Assembly (NCBI GenBank): GCA_964512095.1
Contig: CAZEIH010000016.1
Location: 5,294 to 69,293 of the forward strand
Direction of reading: 5' to 3'
DNA from: DTU013 sp964512095
GTDB taxonomy: Bacteria > Bacillota > Clostridia > Acetivibrionales > DTU013
Length of the DNA: 64,000 bases
Shown in pieces: positions 30,730-39,082 of the stretch (positions within the stretch are counted from its first letter, which is position 1; every line of letters begins with the position of its first letter). The notes beneath the pieces are model-generated. The model saw nothing but the letters and a program-made list of their open reading frames with translations. It did not search any database and was not told the origin of the DNA. The position numbers and the translations under genes were made by a program.

Positions 30730-31500
30730 ATGATAAAAGTGGGTTCTGCAGGATATTCATATTCGGACTGGGTTGGACCATTTTACCCGGAAGGTACAAA
30801 GCCTGCTATGATGCTAGAATATTATGCAATGAATTTCAGCTTTGTGGAAGTAAATTCTACATATTACCACATGCCTGGATTAAAATTATTCCAAGGTCTA
30901 GATATAAAGACACCAAAGGATTTTCTATTTGCCGTTAAGCTGTTTGGCGGATTTACCCATGAGCGGAATTGCGGTAGGGAAGAAGCTGAAAGATTCAAAT
31001 ATTCACTGGAGCCTATTATTCAGAGTGGGAAATTAGCATGTATCCTTGTCCAATTCCCATACTCATTCCACTATAATGCTGTAAATTGCGACTATATTAA
31101 AGGGCTGAGAGAACATTTTGAAGGGCACGAACTGTGTGTTGAATTTAGAAACCGCGGTTGGATACGGCAGGAAACGTTTAATCTGCTTCGCAGTGAAGAG
31201 ATGGGATATGTGTGTGTAGATGAGCCGGATATACGAGGCCTAATCAATAATGTGACTGCAGTGACCTCAAGGATTGCTTATCTGCGTCTACACGGAAGAA
31301 ATGCAGAGAGGTGGTACTCAGGCCAGGGCTCTGAAAGATATGACTACCTATATAGTGGTAGCGAGCTACTGGAATGGGTAAATAGGCTTAGGGAAATGGA
31401 TGAGGAGTCCGGAATGACCCTTGTATCCTTTAACAACCATCCAATGGGAAAGGCGATTGAAAACGCAAAAGTACTAATGGGATACCTGGGATCTGTATAG
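30730..31500 (+). CDS. DUF72 domain-containing protein
   Basis: A 256-residue TIM-barrel-like protein of the DUF72 (YecE) family: 'KVGSAGYSYSDWVGPFYPEGTKPAMMLEYYAMNFSFVEVNSTYY', 'FLFAVKLFGGFTHER', 'LACILVQFPYSFHYN' and 'LCVEFRNRGW' are characteristic. ATG 30730 is preceded by GGAAGGG and by TTG 30727, which is less likely as start. The biochemical role of the family is not established. Twenty-one nucleotides separate it from a GNAT gene, so the two are probably one operon. The upstream 30519-30726 is AT-rich without other features. Confidence 0.88.
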   Translation: MIKVGSAGYSYSDWVGPFYPEGTKPAMMLEYYAMNFSFVEVNSTYYHMPGLKLFQGLDIKTPKDFLFAVKLFGGFTHERNCGREEAERFKYSLEPIIQSGKLACILVQFPYSFHYNAVNCDYIKGLREHFEGHELCVEFRNRGWIRQETFNLLRSEEMGYVCVDEPDIRGLINNVTAVTSRIAYLRLHGRNAERWYSGQGSERYDYLYSGSELLEWVNRLREMDEESGMTLVSFNNHPMGKAIENAKVLMGYLGSV

Positions 31501-31521
31501 CCACAGAGGAGGCGGTTGTTA

Positions 31522-32061
31522 TTGATTAAGATGTACGCAAGCGATAGCTTAACAACAATTAGACCTCTTGATAATGAAAGTCTTGTTGATATTGCCAGGA
31601 TATATAATTGCAACAAAGAGACACGATTTGCGACAGGGTTGAAGGACAGTCTATCTATTCAAGAGTTGTCATCTTTGCTGGAGCGTACTATAGCAAGTAA
31701 AAATGAGTTTTTATGTGGGATATATGTGAAATCTTCAGGCTCAAGAGATGAAGCCAAAATGCAGTTTATAGGCTTATGCGCCGGATTGGTCAAGGCTGGT
31801 GCCATATGGATAAAGCAGTTGTTTATCCTGCCTGAGTATAGGGGAAAAGGGATAGGCGCAAGAGCAGTGGGAAATATCCTAAGGCGTGCAGTACAGTCCT
31901 TGGGGGCCTCTGATGCATATTTATCTGTTGTTGATAAAAACAGGGCGGGATTATGCTTCTGGATGAAGCTTGGGTTTTGTGAGGAGCAACGTTTGGAAAA
32001 GTTGTTATTCGACGAAAATATTCCGGTTAGTGTCATAATCATGCACAAAAGGCTTACATGA
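31522..32061 (+). CDS. GNAT family N-acetyltransferase
   Basis: A 179-residue acetyltransferase. TTG 31522 lies 9 nt after GAGGAGG, whereas TTG 31516 is only 3 nt away; 31522 is preferred, although ATG 31531 is also in frame. The acetyl-CoA signature is 'IKQLFILPEYRGKGIGARAVGNILRRAV', followed by 'AYLSVVDKNRAGLCFWMKLGF'. Substrate unknown. It follows a DUF72 gene at 21 nt and is followed by the promoter of the next gene. Confidence 0.85.
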   Translation: MIKMYASDSLTTIRPLDNESLVDIARIYNCNKETRFATGLKDSLSIQELSSLLERTIASKNEFLCGIYVKSSGSRDEAKMQFIGLCAGLVKAGAIWIKQLFILPEYRGKGIGARAVGNILRRAVQSLGASDAYLSVVDKNRAGLCFWMKLGFCEEQRLEKLLFDENIPVSVIIMHKRLT

Positions 32062-32100
32062 CAATTATGTGACGATGATATGACAGTTTGTCCAACATGG

Positions 32101-32128
32101 TTGACAAAAAGATATGCGGAGGTATAAT
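32101..32128 (+). promoter_or_regulatory. Strong sigma-A promoter of the riboswitch-hydrolase unit
   Basis: -35 TTGACA (32101-32106), 16-nt spacer, -10 TATAAT (32123-32128), both consensus. Transcription should begin near 32135, just before the aptamer. Confidence 0.85.
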
Positions 32129-32147
32129 ATTCTTATGTAGGGATATT

Positions 32148-32275
32148 ATGCCGTAGTAACGCTGAATCTTCCTATTACTAGGGGAGTACGGAGGAACCAA
32201 GACAGGGGTTAATCTGTTCTGTCAGAACAGTAGGGCGATTCTATACCCGAACCCGGCAGCTAACTTCGGAAGCAA
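32148..32275 (+). promoter_or_regulatory. ydaO/yuaA-type c-di-AMP riboswitch
   Basis: The aptamer is recognised from its conserved blocks: CGCTGAATC near 32160, GGGGAG-ACGGAGGAACCAA near 32180-32200, GGGGTTAATC near 32215, TAGGGCGATT near 32231 and CCCGAACCCGGCAGCTAAC with TTCGGAAGC closing at about 32273. This class binds cyclic di-AMP and usually turns off genes for wall hydrolases and osmolyte transport. The aptamer ends only 5-8 nt before the AGGAGC ribosome binding site and no T-run terminator intervenes, so control may be by hiding the ribosome binding site. Confidence 0.9.
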
Positions 32276-32290
32276 AAATAGGAGCATCTT

Positions 32291-33436
32291 ATGACTATTT
32301 CTAAAAAAGTACTATTGTCTATGTCAGTAGCTGTAATGGTTATCTTAATGCTTGGTAGCCAGGTAGCCGCTGAATCAAAGAGGACAGGCACAGTGACGGG
32401 TAGTGTTGTAAATGTGAGGAAAACCCCGAATTTGTCGTCGAAAATTCTCGACCAGCTTGTAAGAGGTACAAAGGTAAGTGTAGTAGAAAGCCAGGAAAAT
32501 TGGCACAAGGTAGTTTTCAGTGATGTTTCTGGCTGGATGCACAGCGATTATCTGGTGGTGCGAGATGAAAAAATTGCAGACGGTGTCGTCTCAGGGTCAG
32601 TAGTTAATGTCAGGAGCAAGTCTAACACTTCTTCAGAGGTATTAACTAAATTTGAAAAAGGAACAAAAGTAGACATCTATGAGAGTTCTGGTGTCTGGTA
32701 TAGGGTATCTATTGGAGAAGAAAGATACGGCTGGATGCATGGCGATTATATAACAGTTAAGAAAGATAAGGTGTCCACAGCTACAGCTAAAGAGGAACCG
32801 AAGGAAACCCAGGAAGCTCCCAGGGCTGCCGATGCTTTCCCTGTAGAGCTTGGAGATGTGGAAGCAGAAGGCGTGGAAGCTGGAGATGTGAAAGAAGATG
32901 TAATTGATGAAGCCGCCGACGAAGCTGGAGAAGCTTCAGAAGTAGCTGATGATATAGATATAGCGGAAACAGACAGGTCTGCTGACTTGGCCGACAGGGG
33001 TGGAGAAGAGAGACCTAAAAATCCGGTAAATGAACAAACTAACAAGGAAGCAGCTCTCAGAAAGGATATTGTAGAATACGCAAAAACTCTTATCGGCATC
33101 AAATACGTCTATGGAGGAAGCACTACTAAGGGATTTGATTGTTCTGGGTTTGTAAAGTATGTTTACAACCATTTCGATATAGATATTACAAGGACCTCCA
33201 GTAGTCAGAGTAAGGGCGGGAAGAAAGTAACGAAAGCAGATATGCAGCCAGGCGATTTGGTGTTCTTCGATACTAACGGCGGTCTTAACAACGTAACCCA
33301 TGTAGGTATTTACATAGGAGATGGCAAGTTCATACATGCCTCCACTTATCTCAAGAAAGCGATAACTATTGAGAGCATGAGTAGTAGCTATTACATCAAA
33401 AGGTATATGAAATCAAGAGACTATATTTCAAAATAA
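32291..33436 (+). CDS. Secreted SH3-domain NlpC/P60 peptidoglycan endopeptidase
   Basis: A 381-residue wall hydrolase under c-di-AMP riboswitch control. A signal peptide (about 1-29, ending 'SQVAA') is followed by two bacterial SH3 domains (about 33-88 and 95-152, each with 'GSVVNVR' and 'GWMHxDY'), which bind peptidoglycan. An acidic Glu/Asp/Ala-rich linker covers about 160-250. The NlpC/P60 domain (about 260-381) has the catalytic Cys in 'YGGSTTKGFDCSGFVKYVY' and the His in 'VTHVGIYIGDGKFIHAS'. It cleaves peptide stems of peptidoglycan outside the cell. Linking it to c-di-AMP is the known arrangement for osmotic and wall-stress control in Firmicutes. Confidence 0.93.
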   Translation: MTISKKVLLSMSVAVMVILMLGSQVAAESKRTGTVTGSVVNVRKTPNLSSKILDQLVRGTKVSVVESQENWHKVVFSDVSGWMHSDYLVVRDEKIADGVVSGSVVNVRSKSNTSSEVLTKFEKGTKVDIYESSGVWYRVSIGEERYGWMHGDYITVKKDKVSTATAKEEPKETQEAPRAADAFPVELGDVEAEGVEAGDVKEDVIDEAADEAGEASEVADDIDIAETDRSADLADRGGEERPKNPVNEQTNKEAALRKDIVEYAKTLIGIKYVYGGSTTKGFDCSGFVKYVYNHFDIDITRTSSSQSKGGKKVTKADMQPGDLVFFDTNGGLNNVTHVGIYIGDGKFIHASTYLKKAITIESMSSSYYIKRYMKSRDYISK

Positions 33437-33440
33437 GCTT

Positions 33441-33492
33441 TAACATGGCTTGCAAGAAGCCCCGCGTCTATAGGCGGCAGGGGCACGTAACA
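33441..33492 (+). repeat. Second repeat family, short copy
   Basis: Begins TAACATGGCTTGCAAGAAG, identical over 19 nt to the minus strand at 38817-38835, and ends GGGGCACGTA like the other end of that element. Between them GCCCC..GGGGC forms a stem. Appears to be a deletion version of the longer copy. The rest of 33437-33665 contains nothing else recognised. Confidence 0.6.
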
Positions 33493-33665
33493 TACATGGT
33501 GTATATGAATTCTTCATAATTGTTTTGTATCCGTGGGAAATAAATAGCAAGAAAGTTAGCTACCTGCTTTCATTAGTACAATGAGGGCAGGTTTATTTTT
33601 ACACCAAATGGAAATATTTTACACTCGACACCTAATGTACTATAATTATTTAAAAAGGTGTCGAT

Positions 33666-36041
33666 ATGGATATCATTTACAAACGGCCAATAGTATCATT
33701 TTGTATTATGATGCTCTTAGGAATAATAACAGCAATACTATCAGAATCCATTTTAGTGGTTATAAGTTTATTTATTCTATTTTCCGTCATATTGTTATCA
33801 TTAGATGCAACACGAGAAAAGAGAAAGCTAATTTCAGTAGTTATGCTTATTTTTTTTCTCTTTGGCTCCGCAGAAGCTATGCTTGTTGAAAACCATCAAA
33901 TCAGGTGCTTCAATGGGTATTCCGGTGAAGCGGTGACAGTAAAGGGATATATCGCATCGGCTCCTGAATTGAAGGATGATAAGGTGTCATACACGGTTCA
34001 GGTGTCATGTATCAGGAAAGGCTTTAGGGGGCAGTTTACCGACAATTCTGGAAAAGTTCTTCTTAAGACTCTTGCAGATGGTGATTTGGACGTTTTTAAT
34101 TATGGAAGTGAGATAACATTTGAAGGAATACTGACACCGCCAAACGGTATCAGGAATCCCGGTGGATTTGACTATAGAATGTACCTATCTCAAAAGGGTG
34201 TGGGAGCGACAGTTTTTGCATACCCTTACACAATTAAAAAGGGAGAAGAAAGTAGAGGGAATTTTCTAGTAAAGGCAGGACTTGCAATACGGGGCAGAAT
34301 TGTTGATGTTATTGAAAAAAGCTTACCAGAGCAGCAGGCGGGACTTTTAAACGGAATGCTAATTGGGTATAGGCAAGGATTGTCCAAGGAGGTGCAGGAT
34401 GCATTCAGAGATGCTGGGCTGATGCATATTATGGCGGTTTCAGGTGCAAATGTAGCCTTTCTGATATTACCTGTCTCACTTTTGTTGAAGCTACTGGGGA
34501 TTCGCAAGAAAGCTGCAAATCTAATGATCATAGCCTTTTTAAACCTATTCGTATGTATCACAGGTTTTGAGCCCTCGGTTCTCAGGGCGGTGTTCATGGC
34601 ATGTGTGCTGCTTGTATCCTCCCTTCTTTATCGTGAGCCGGATGTATATTCAGCGATGGCAGTTTCATGTATAATAATGCTTGCAATAAACCCTAGTATG
34701 CTTTTTAATATAGGTTTTCAGCTATCTTATGCTGCTACATTAGGTATTGTCATGCTGTATGCAAATATTAGCAAGCTGGTATCCTGTAAACTCATCCCTA
34801 AAAAGGCTGCGGATGTTCTTGGAGCAACACTGGCGGCTCAGGCTGGTGTTTTGCCGATTACCCTGATACACTTTAACAGAATTTCTCTTATTTCAGTTTT
34901 ACCCAATATACTTGCTGCGCCACTGTTGGAAATAATTACGATACTAGGTGCGATTATGGCAATTGTAGGTCAGTTTAGTATAATTTTATCCAGACTTATT
35001 GGATATCTAAATAATGTATTTCTAATAGTTGTTCTATATATCACCAAATGGTCGTCCGCTGTTCCATATGCTTCAATTACCACTATTACTCCGTCTTTTG
35101 TAGCTACGGCGATTTACTATGTGATAGTGTGGTTCCTGTTTTGGTATAAACCGTTGAAGGGCGTGCGCTTAAATATGAGATATGTGGCTATTGGAATGTC
35201 ACTTGTTGTGATACTGGGCTTAAGCAGTAGCATTATGCCCGGTACCCTAGATGTTATCTTTTTGGATGTAGGTCAGGGAGATAGCACTTTTATCAGGACA
35301 TGTGCTGGAAAAACAATTCTCATAGATGGGGGCGGCAGCGCTAATCCGCTTGTAGTATCAAGAGTTGGAGAGCTTACAGTTGTTCCCTTCTTGCTGGACT
35401 ATGGAGTAGCAAGTCTTGATGCAGTTATTGCGACCCATGCTCACGCAGATCATATACAAGGATTGATGGATGTACTGAAAACACTAAAGGTAAGGAGACT
35501 TATCATACCATCTCTTGATGATGAAAGCTGTTTTGAAGCACTTCTGGAAGTAGCTGAGGAAAGGGGGATAACGGTATCAAGGTGTTCAAAGGGGGAGATT
35601 ATTAAGATTGACCACCAAACTACAATGTACGTTTTAAGCCCTGATGCAGAGTGTGTTGTAGATGAGAATATGCTTAACAATACATCTTTGATACTAAAGC
35701 TATGTTATGGACAGACATCTATAATGTTCACTGGCGACGCCGAAGCTGATGTTGAGGAGAGACTTGTTTTGAAAGATGAGGCATCAGCTAACCTCAATGC
35801 AGACGTTATAAAGATAGGACATCATGGCTCTGATACTTCTACCAGCGAGATGTTCCTTATGGCGGTAGATCCCGAAGCAGCTATTGTTAGTACAGGTAGG
35901 AATAATTTCGGACACCCATCTCCTGTGGTGTTGGAACGACTTGCTAAAAATGAGGTGGAATGTTTTCGTACTGATGAGTGTGGTGCGGTTATACTGAAAA
36001 GCAATGGAAAGAAAATTACAATTAAGAGAACAGTATATTGA
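33666..36041 (+). CDS. comEC: ComEC/Rec2 DNA uptake channel protein
   Basis: A 791-residue membrane protein. After two or three N-terminal spans an extracellular OB-like domain covers about 70-200, then the multi-span Competence domain (about 215-510) with 'AGLMHIMAVSGANVAFLILPVSLLLKLLGI' and 'FQLSYAATLGIV'. The C-terminal domain from about 530 is a metallo-beta-lactamase fold: 'DVIFLDVGQGDSTFIRT', 'ATHAHADHIQGLMDVL', 'MFTGDAEADVEERL' and 'KIGHHGSDTSTS'. In transformable bacteria it moves single-stranded DNA into the cell. It is full length. AAGGTG precedes ATG 33666. It is followed by holA as in many Firmicutes. Confidence 0.95.
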   Translation: MDIIYKRPIVSFCIMMLLGIITAILSESILVVISLFILFSVILLSLDATREKRKLISVVMLIFFLFGSAEAMLVENHQIRCFNGYSGEAVTVKGYIASAPELKDDKVSYTVQVSCIRKGFRGQFTDNSGKVLLKTLADGDLDVFNYGSEITFEGILTPPNGIRNPGGFDYRMYLSQKGVGATVFAYPYTIKKGEESRGNFLVKAGLAIRGRIVDVIEKSLPEQQAGLLNGMLIGYRQGLSKEVQDAFRDAGLMHIMAVSGANVAFLILPVSLLLKLLGIRKKAANLMIIAFLNLFVCITGFEPSVLRAVFMACVLLVSSLLYREPDVYSAMAVSCIIMLAINPSMLFNIGFQLSYAATLGIVMLYANISKLVSCKLIPKKAADVLGATLAAQAGVLPITLIHFNRISLISVLPNILAAPLLEIITILGAIMAIVGQFSIILSRLIGYLNNVFLIVVLYITKWSSAVPYASITTITPSFVATAIYYVIVWFLFWYKPLKGVRLNMRYVAIGMSLVVILGLSSSIMPGTLDVIFLDVGQGDSTFIRTCAGKTILIDGGGSANPLVVSRVGELTVVPFLLDYGVASLDAVIATHAHADHIQGLMDVLKTLKVRRLIIPSLDDESCFEALLEVAEERGITVSRCSKGEIIKIDHQTTMYVLSPDAECVVDENMLNNTSLILKLCYGQTSIMFTGDAEADVEERLVLKDEASANLNADVIKIGHHGSDTSTSEMFLMAVDPEAAIVSTGRNNFGHPSPVVLERLAKNEVECFRTDECGAVILKSNGKKITIKRTVY

Positions 36042-36090
36042 AAAAATGTGTTGGGATTGATAGAATCAAGTAGAGATTAATAGAAATGAG

Positions 36091-37185
36091 ATGAAAATTG
36101 TGGCAGCAAAGGATCCCTACGCTGGTAATGAAAAAATGCTCTGGAAGTCAATAAAAAATAATGAGGTTGGGAAGCTGTACCTTTTTTTTGGGCTTGAGGA
36201 GTACCTTATAAGAAATTTCTGTGAGCAGATAGAAAAAACAATAGTTTCAGAAGATTTCAGGCTACTTAATAAGGTTGTCTTGAATGGCAAGGTGTCGCCG
36301 ACTCAGGTAGTAGAAAATTGTCAGACAGCACCTGTGTTTTCTGATAGAAAGCTTGTTATTGTTAAAGATTCGGGATTTTTTAAGGGTGGAAATAAGGCTG
36401 TTAGCAAAGATAAAAATAAAAGCTCCGGGAAAAAAGCCAAAGGCTCGGCTGGAAAGGGAAGAGACGGGGATGAGCTCGCAAATTTCCTTCAAGATATGCC
36501 GGAACATGTGTGCTTAATTTTTACAGAGCAGGAGATAGATAGAAGAATTAAATATGTTGATGCTATTGCTAAGAATGGTTTAATAGTCAATTTTGATTAT
36601 AAAAAGCCTAATGAGTTAGTTGCTTGGGTTGTAAAGCGGCTCAAAGAGATGGGGCATGAGGCTTCTTCCCGTACAGCTTCAATGATAGTGGAATATTGTG
36701 AGCAGGGTATGGATGATATTATGAATGAACTAAAGAAGCTTTGTGCATATGCTGGAGAGCGCTCACTAATAATTGAAGAGGATGTGGAGAAGGTTTGTAC
36801 CAGGTCTGTTAAGAGCAGAATTTTTGACCTAACTGATGCAATTGCAGCAAAACGAACCACAGCAGCGATTTCTATGGTTGGTGATATGGCGGTTCTCAAG
36901 GAACCCATGGCCAAGGTTATGTTTATGATTAACAGGCAATTTAGACAGCTGATACAGGCTAAGCTTTTGTTGCGGGATGGAGCCAGTAAGAAAGAAATAG
37001 CTTCGTTTTTCAAAACTCACCCTTTTATTGCAGAAAAGTTGATAAGGCAGGCTAACAGCTTTGATATGGAGAGACTAGAGGCTGCTGCCGCCAGGGGTCT
37101 TGAGCTTGATATAGCTATAAAGAATGGCAAAATGAAGGATAGAATGGCAGTTGAGCTTCTGATTGTTGGATTTGCAGCAAAATAA
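36091..37185 (+). CDS. holA: DNA polymerase III delta subunit
   Basis: A 364-residue clamp-loader subunit that opens the beta clamp. The N-terminal P-loop-like region 'GKLYLFFGLEEYLIRNFCEQIEKTIV' is typical of HolA, followed by 'NCQTAPVFSDRKLVIVKDSGF' and the helical collar 'DDIMNELKKLCAYAGERSLIIEEDVEKV', 'IFDLTDAIAAKRTTAAI' and 'MFMINRQFRQLIQAKLLLRDG'. An unusual lysine/glycine-rich insert (about residues 100-125, 'NKAVSKDKNKSSGKKAKGS') lengthens the protein slightly. It starts 50 nt after comEC, the conserved neighbour order. The ribosome binding site is weak. Confidence 0.92.
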   Translation: MKIVAAKDPYAGNEKMLWKSIKNNEVGKLYLFFGLEEYLIRNFCEQIEKTIVSEDFRLLNKVVLNGKVSPTQVVENCQTAPVFSDRKLVIVKDSGFFKGGNKAVSKDKNKSSGKKAKGSAGKGRDGDELANFLQDMPEHVCLIFTEQEIDRRIKYVDAIAKNGLIVNFDYKKPNELVAWVVKRLKEMGHEASSRTASMIVEYCEQGMDDIMNELKKLCAYAGERSLIIEEDVEKVCTRSVKSRIFDLTDAIAAKRTTAAISMVGDMAVLKEPMAKVMFMINRQFRQLIQAKLLLRDGASKKEIASFFKTHPFIAEKLIRQANSFDMERLEAAAARGLELDIAIKNGKMKDRMAVELLIVGFAAK

Positions 37186-37189
37186 AAAA

Positions 37190-37236
37190 GCCCGGGCGCC
37201 TGGTGATACCAAGCGATGCACGCGCTTTTTATAAAA
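37190..37236. terminator. Probable bidirectional terminator between holA and rpsT
   Basis: AAAAAGCCCGGGCGCC...GCGCTTTTT with internal TGGT-GAT-ACCA hairpin. Imperfect stem, but flanked by A-run and T-run between convergent genes. Confidence 0.5.
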
Positions 37237-37252
37237 TCACATATTTCGAAAA

Positions 37253-37516
37253 TTATTTGTTGGCAGCGTTTAGTGCTTTTGCCAGCCTTGATTTTCTTCT
37301 CGCAGCGGTGTTTTTATGAAGTATGTTCTTTGCTGCTGCCTTGTCAATAGACTTCATTGTAGTGTTCAACAATGTGGTAGCTGATTCATCGTTTGATGTG
37401 ATAGCCTCATTGCATTTTTTTATAGCAGTCTTAAGAGCTGATTTTCTCATTGTATTCTTCAATGTCTTCGCATTTGCGATTTTCACTCTTTTAATAGCGG
37501 ATTTTATGTTTGGCAA
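37253..37516 (-). CDS. rpsT: 30S ribosomal protein S20
   Basis: An 87-residue basic ribosomal protein. Start TTG 37516 gives 'MPNIKSAIKRVKIANAKTLKN', the family start, and a perfect AGGAGGTGA lies 6 nt upstream; longer in-frame starts are not used. 'MRKSALKTAIKKC' and 'KAAAKNILHKNTAARRKSRLAKAL' are conserved S20 features. S20 binds 16S rRNA early in 30S assembly. Convergent with holA and divergent from gpr, as in other Firmicutes. The TTG start and the strong ribosome binding site are typical of rpsT. Confidence 0.97.
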   Translation of the reverse strand: MPNIKSAIKRVKIANAKTLKNTMRKSALKTAIKKCNEAITSNDESATTLLNTTMKSIDKAAAKNILHKNTAARRKSRLAKALNAANK

Positions 37517-37686
37517 ACTTTTCACCTCCTGCGATCTCAATTGTTTTATCAACATCAGATATTCTAACACGAACTATATTAAAATGCAAGGTAAATGATG
37601 AAGGTTATTACACTATTCACTTATTTTTCTACAGATTTTGTGAAAACTATAGGATATAAAACTAATGAAAAGAGAGGATATATACA

Positions 37687-38688
37687 ATGTCTAAGTTGAG
37701 GAGTGTAAGGACAGACCTGACCCTTGAGGCTCATGAGCTGCTTCGTGAGAATGCGGTTCGAGAGCAGGAGCAACAGCAGGATATACCAGGTGTTGAGTTG
37801 GATAATGCAGGTGATGACAGGATTAGGATTACCAGAGTCAGGGTGACATCGCCTACGGGAGAGGCTGCAATAGGCAAACCCATGGGGAATTATATTACTC
37901 TTGAGGTGCCAGGGCTCAGAGATAATGACCAGGAGCTTTATGAAGAGACCTGCAAGGCACTGGCGAAGGAGCTTACAGGTATTCTTCATCTGAATGATAA
38001 GACGTTGACGCTGGTGGTTGGGTTAGGTAACTGGAATGTTACGCCTGATGCCCTGGGCCCTAAGGTGGTATCAAGCATGATGGTGACTAGGCATCTTTTA
38101 GAGTACTTGCCGGAACAGGTTGATGAGGGTGTGAGGCCGGTTTGTGCAGTTGCACCGGGTGTTTTGGGGATTACGGGTATTGAGACGGGTGAGATTGTGA
38201 AGGGAATTGTGGATAGGATTAGACCGGATTATGTTATAGCGATTGATGCTCTGGCTTCAAGGAGGATGGAGCGGGTTAATACGACAATTCAGATTGCTGA
38301 TACAGGTATTTCTCCAGGTTCGGGGGTGGGGAATAAGAGGATGGAGCTTTCTAGGGATACTTTGGGGGTGCCGGTTTTGGCTATTGGTGTTCCGACAGTG
38401 GTCGATGCTGCTACTATGGCTAATGATACTATTGATTTGGTGCTTGATAGTATGATTGATCAGGCTCCTAAGGGGACTGATTTTTATAGTATGATGAAGA
38501 CTATTGATCGGGATGAGAAGTATGCGATGATTAAGGAGGTGCTGGAGCCTTATGTTGGGAATTTGATTGTTACTCCTAAGGAGATTGATGATGTTGTTAA
38601 GAAGATTTCTAAGGTGATTGCAAATGGGTTGAATATTGCTTTGCATCAGGGGATAACGCTGGATGATGTTAACCGGTATGTGAACTGA
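37687..38688 (+). CDS. gpr: GPR endopeptidase (germination protease)
   Basis: A 333-residue aspartate-type protease that degrades small acid-soluble spore proteins during germination. Recognised by 'SVRTDLTLEAHELLREN', 'GNYITLEVPGLRDND', 'LVVGLGNWNVTPDALGPKVV', 'IDALASRRMERVNTTIQIADTGISPGSGVGNKR' and 'VVDAATMANDTIDLVL'. Made as an inactive zymogen in the forespore. GAGAGG precedes ATG 37687. No clear sigma-G promoter could be assigned. In many relatives spoIIP follows gpr; here a repeat element abuts the stop codon and an M50 protease comes next. Codon use shifts toward GTT/ATT/GAT-rich triplets in the last 450 nt, but no frame damage is visible. Confidence 0.96.
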   Translation: MSKLRSVRTDLTLEAHELLRENAVREQEQQQDIPGVELDNAGDDRIRITRVRVTSPTGEAAIGKPMGNYITLEVPGLRDNDQELYEETCKALAKELTGILHLNDKTLTLVVGLGNWNVTPDALGPKVVSSMMVTRHLLEYLPEQVDEGVRPVCAVAPGVLGITGIETGEIVKGIVDRIRPDYVIAIDALASRRMERVNTTIQIADTGISPGSGVGNKRMELSRDTLGVPVLAIGVPTVVDAATMANDTIDLVLDSMIDQAPKGTDFYSMMKTIDRDEKYAMIKEVLEPYVGNLIVTPKEIDDVVKKISKVIANGLNIALHQGITLDDVNRYVN

Positions 38689-38835
38689 TACGTGCCTCCA
38701 CAAACAGCGTTGTCTGTCCTTGCATAGATTTCGAGGGGGATGCTAACTTTGTTGGATGGCTTGGGACCGCCAACGCTGTTTATTCCAGCTGTGTTTCCAA
38801 GCACCGAGGTGGAGGACTTCTTGCAAGCCATGTTA
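38688..38835 (-). repeat. Second repeat family, long copy (structured element)
   Basis: Minus-strand element from TAACATGGCTTGCAAGAAG (38835-38817) to GGCACGTA (about 38696-38689), abutting the gpr stop. It contains nested inverted repeats CCTCCAC/GTGGAGG and AACAGCGTTG/CAACGCTGTT and a GCAT..ATGC stem, so the RNA would be highly folded. A 62-codon frame on the minus strand runs through it, but the reading frame is not shared with the short copy at 33441. Confidence 0.6.
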
Positions 38836-38950
38836 TAAACATAAACGGAACAAGTAATCCCTGCCGAATGGCACTTCCGTAAACATGTATAATTATTTTT
38901 ATAACGCTGTTCCTCTTTCATTTGCCCTTGAAATAACGTATAATTTAGTC

Positions 38951-39068
38951 AATTCGCTTCGCTAAGAGAGTCAGATGGAGACTGAACTCCACCTGACCAA
39001 GGAAGCTAATTAATTCGTCTTCATTCATCGACGACCTATAGAGGTCAGCGTCTTTGAAGACATAGATA
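38951..39068 (-). repeat. Dispersed hairpin repeat, copy B (full, reverse)
   Basis: About 118 nt. From the left: AATTCGCTTCG, hairpin GTCAGATGGAG/CTCCACCTGAC, GCTAATTAATTCGTCTTCATTCATCG, hairpin GACCTATAGAGGTC, then TTTGAAGACATAGATA. Reverse orientation relative to copies A, C and D. Lies just upstream of the M50 gene. Confidence 0.85.
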
Positions 39069-39082
39069 AACTTGGGGGGAAT

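Noticed and set aside
38646..38921. Minus-strand frame with a 'MACKKSSTSVLGNTAG' start over the second repeat element
   Set aside because: Both repeat copies share the DNA after ATG only for about 19 nt, and then the frames diverge, so a structured non-coding repeat explains the sequence better than a peptide gene. It also overlaps the end of gpr.
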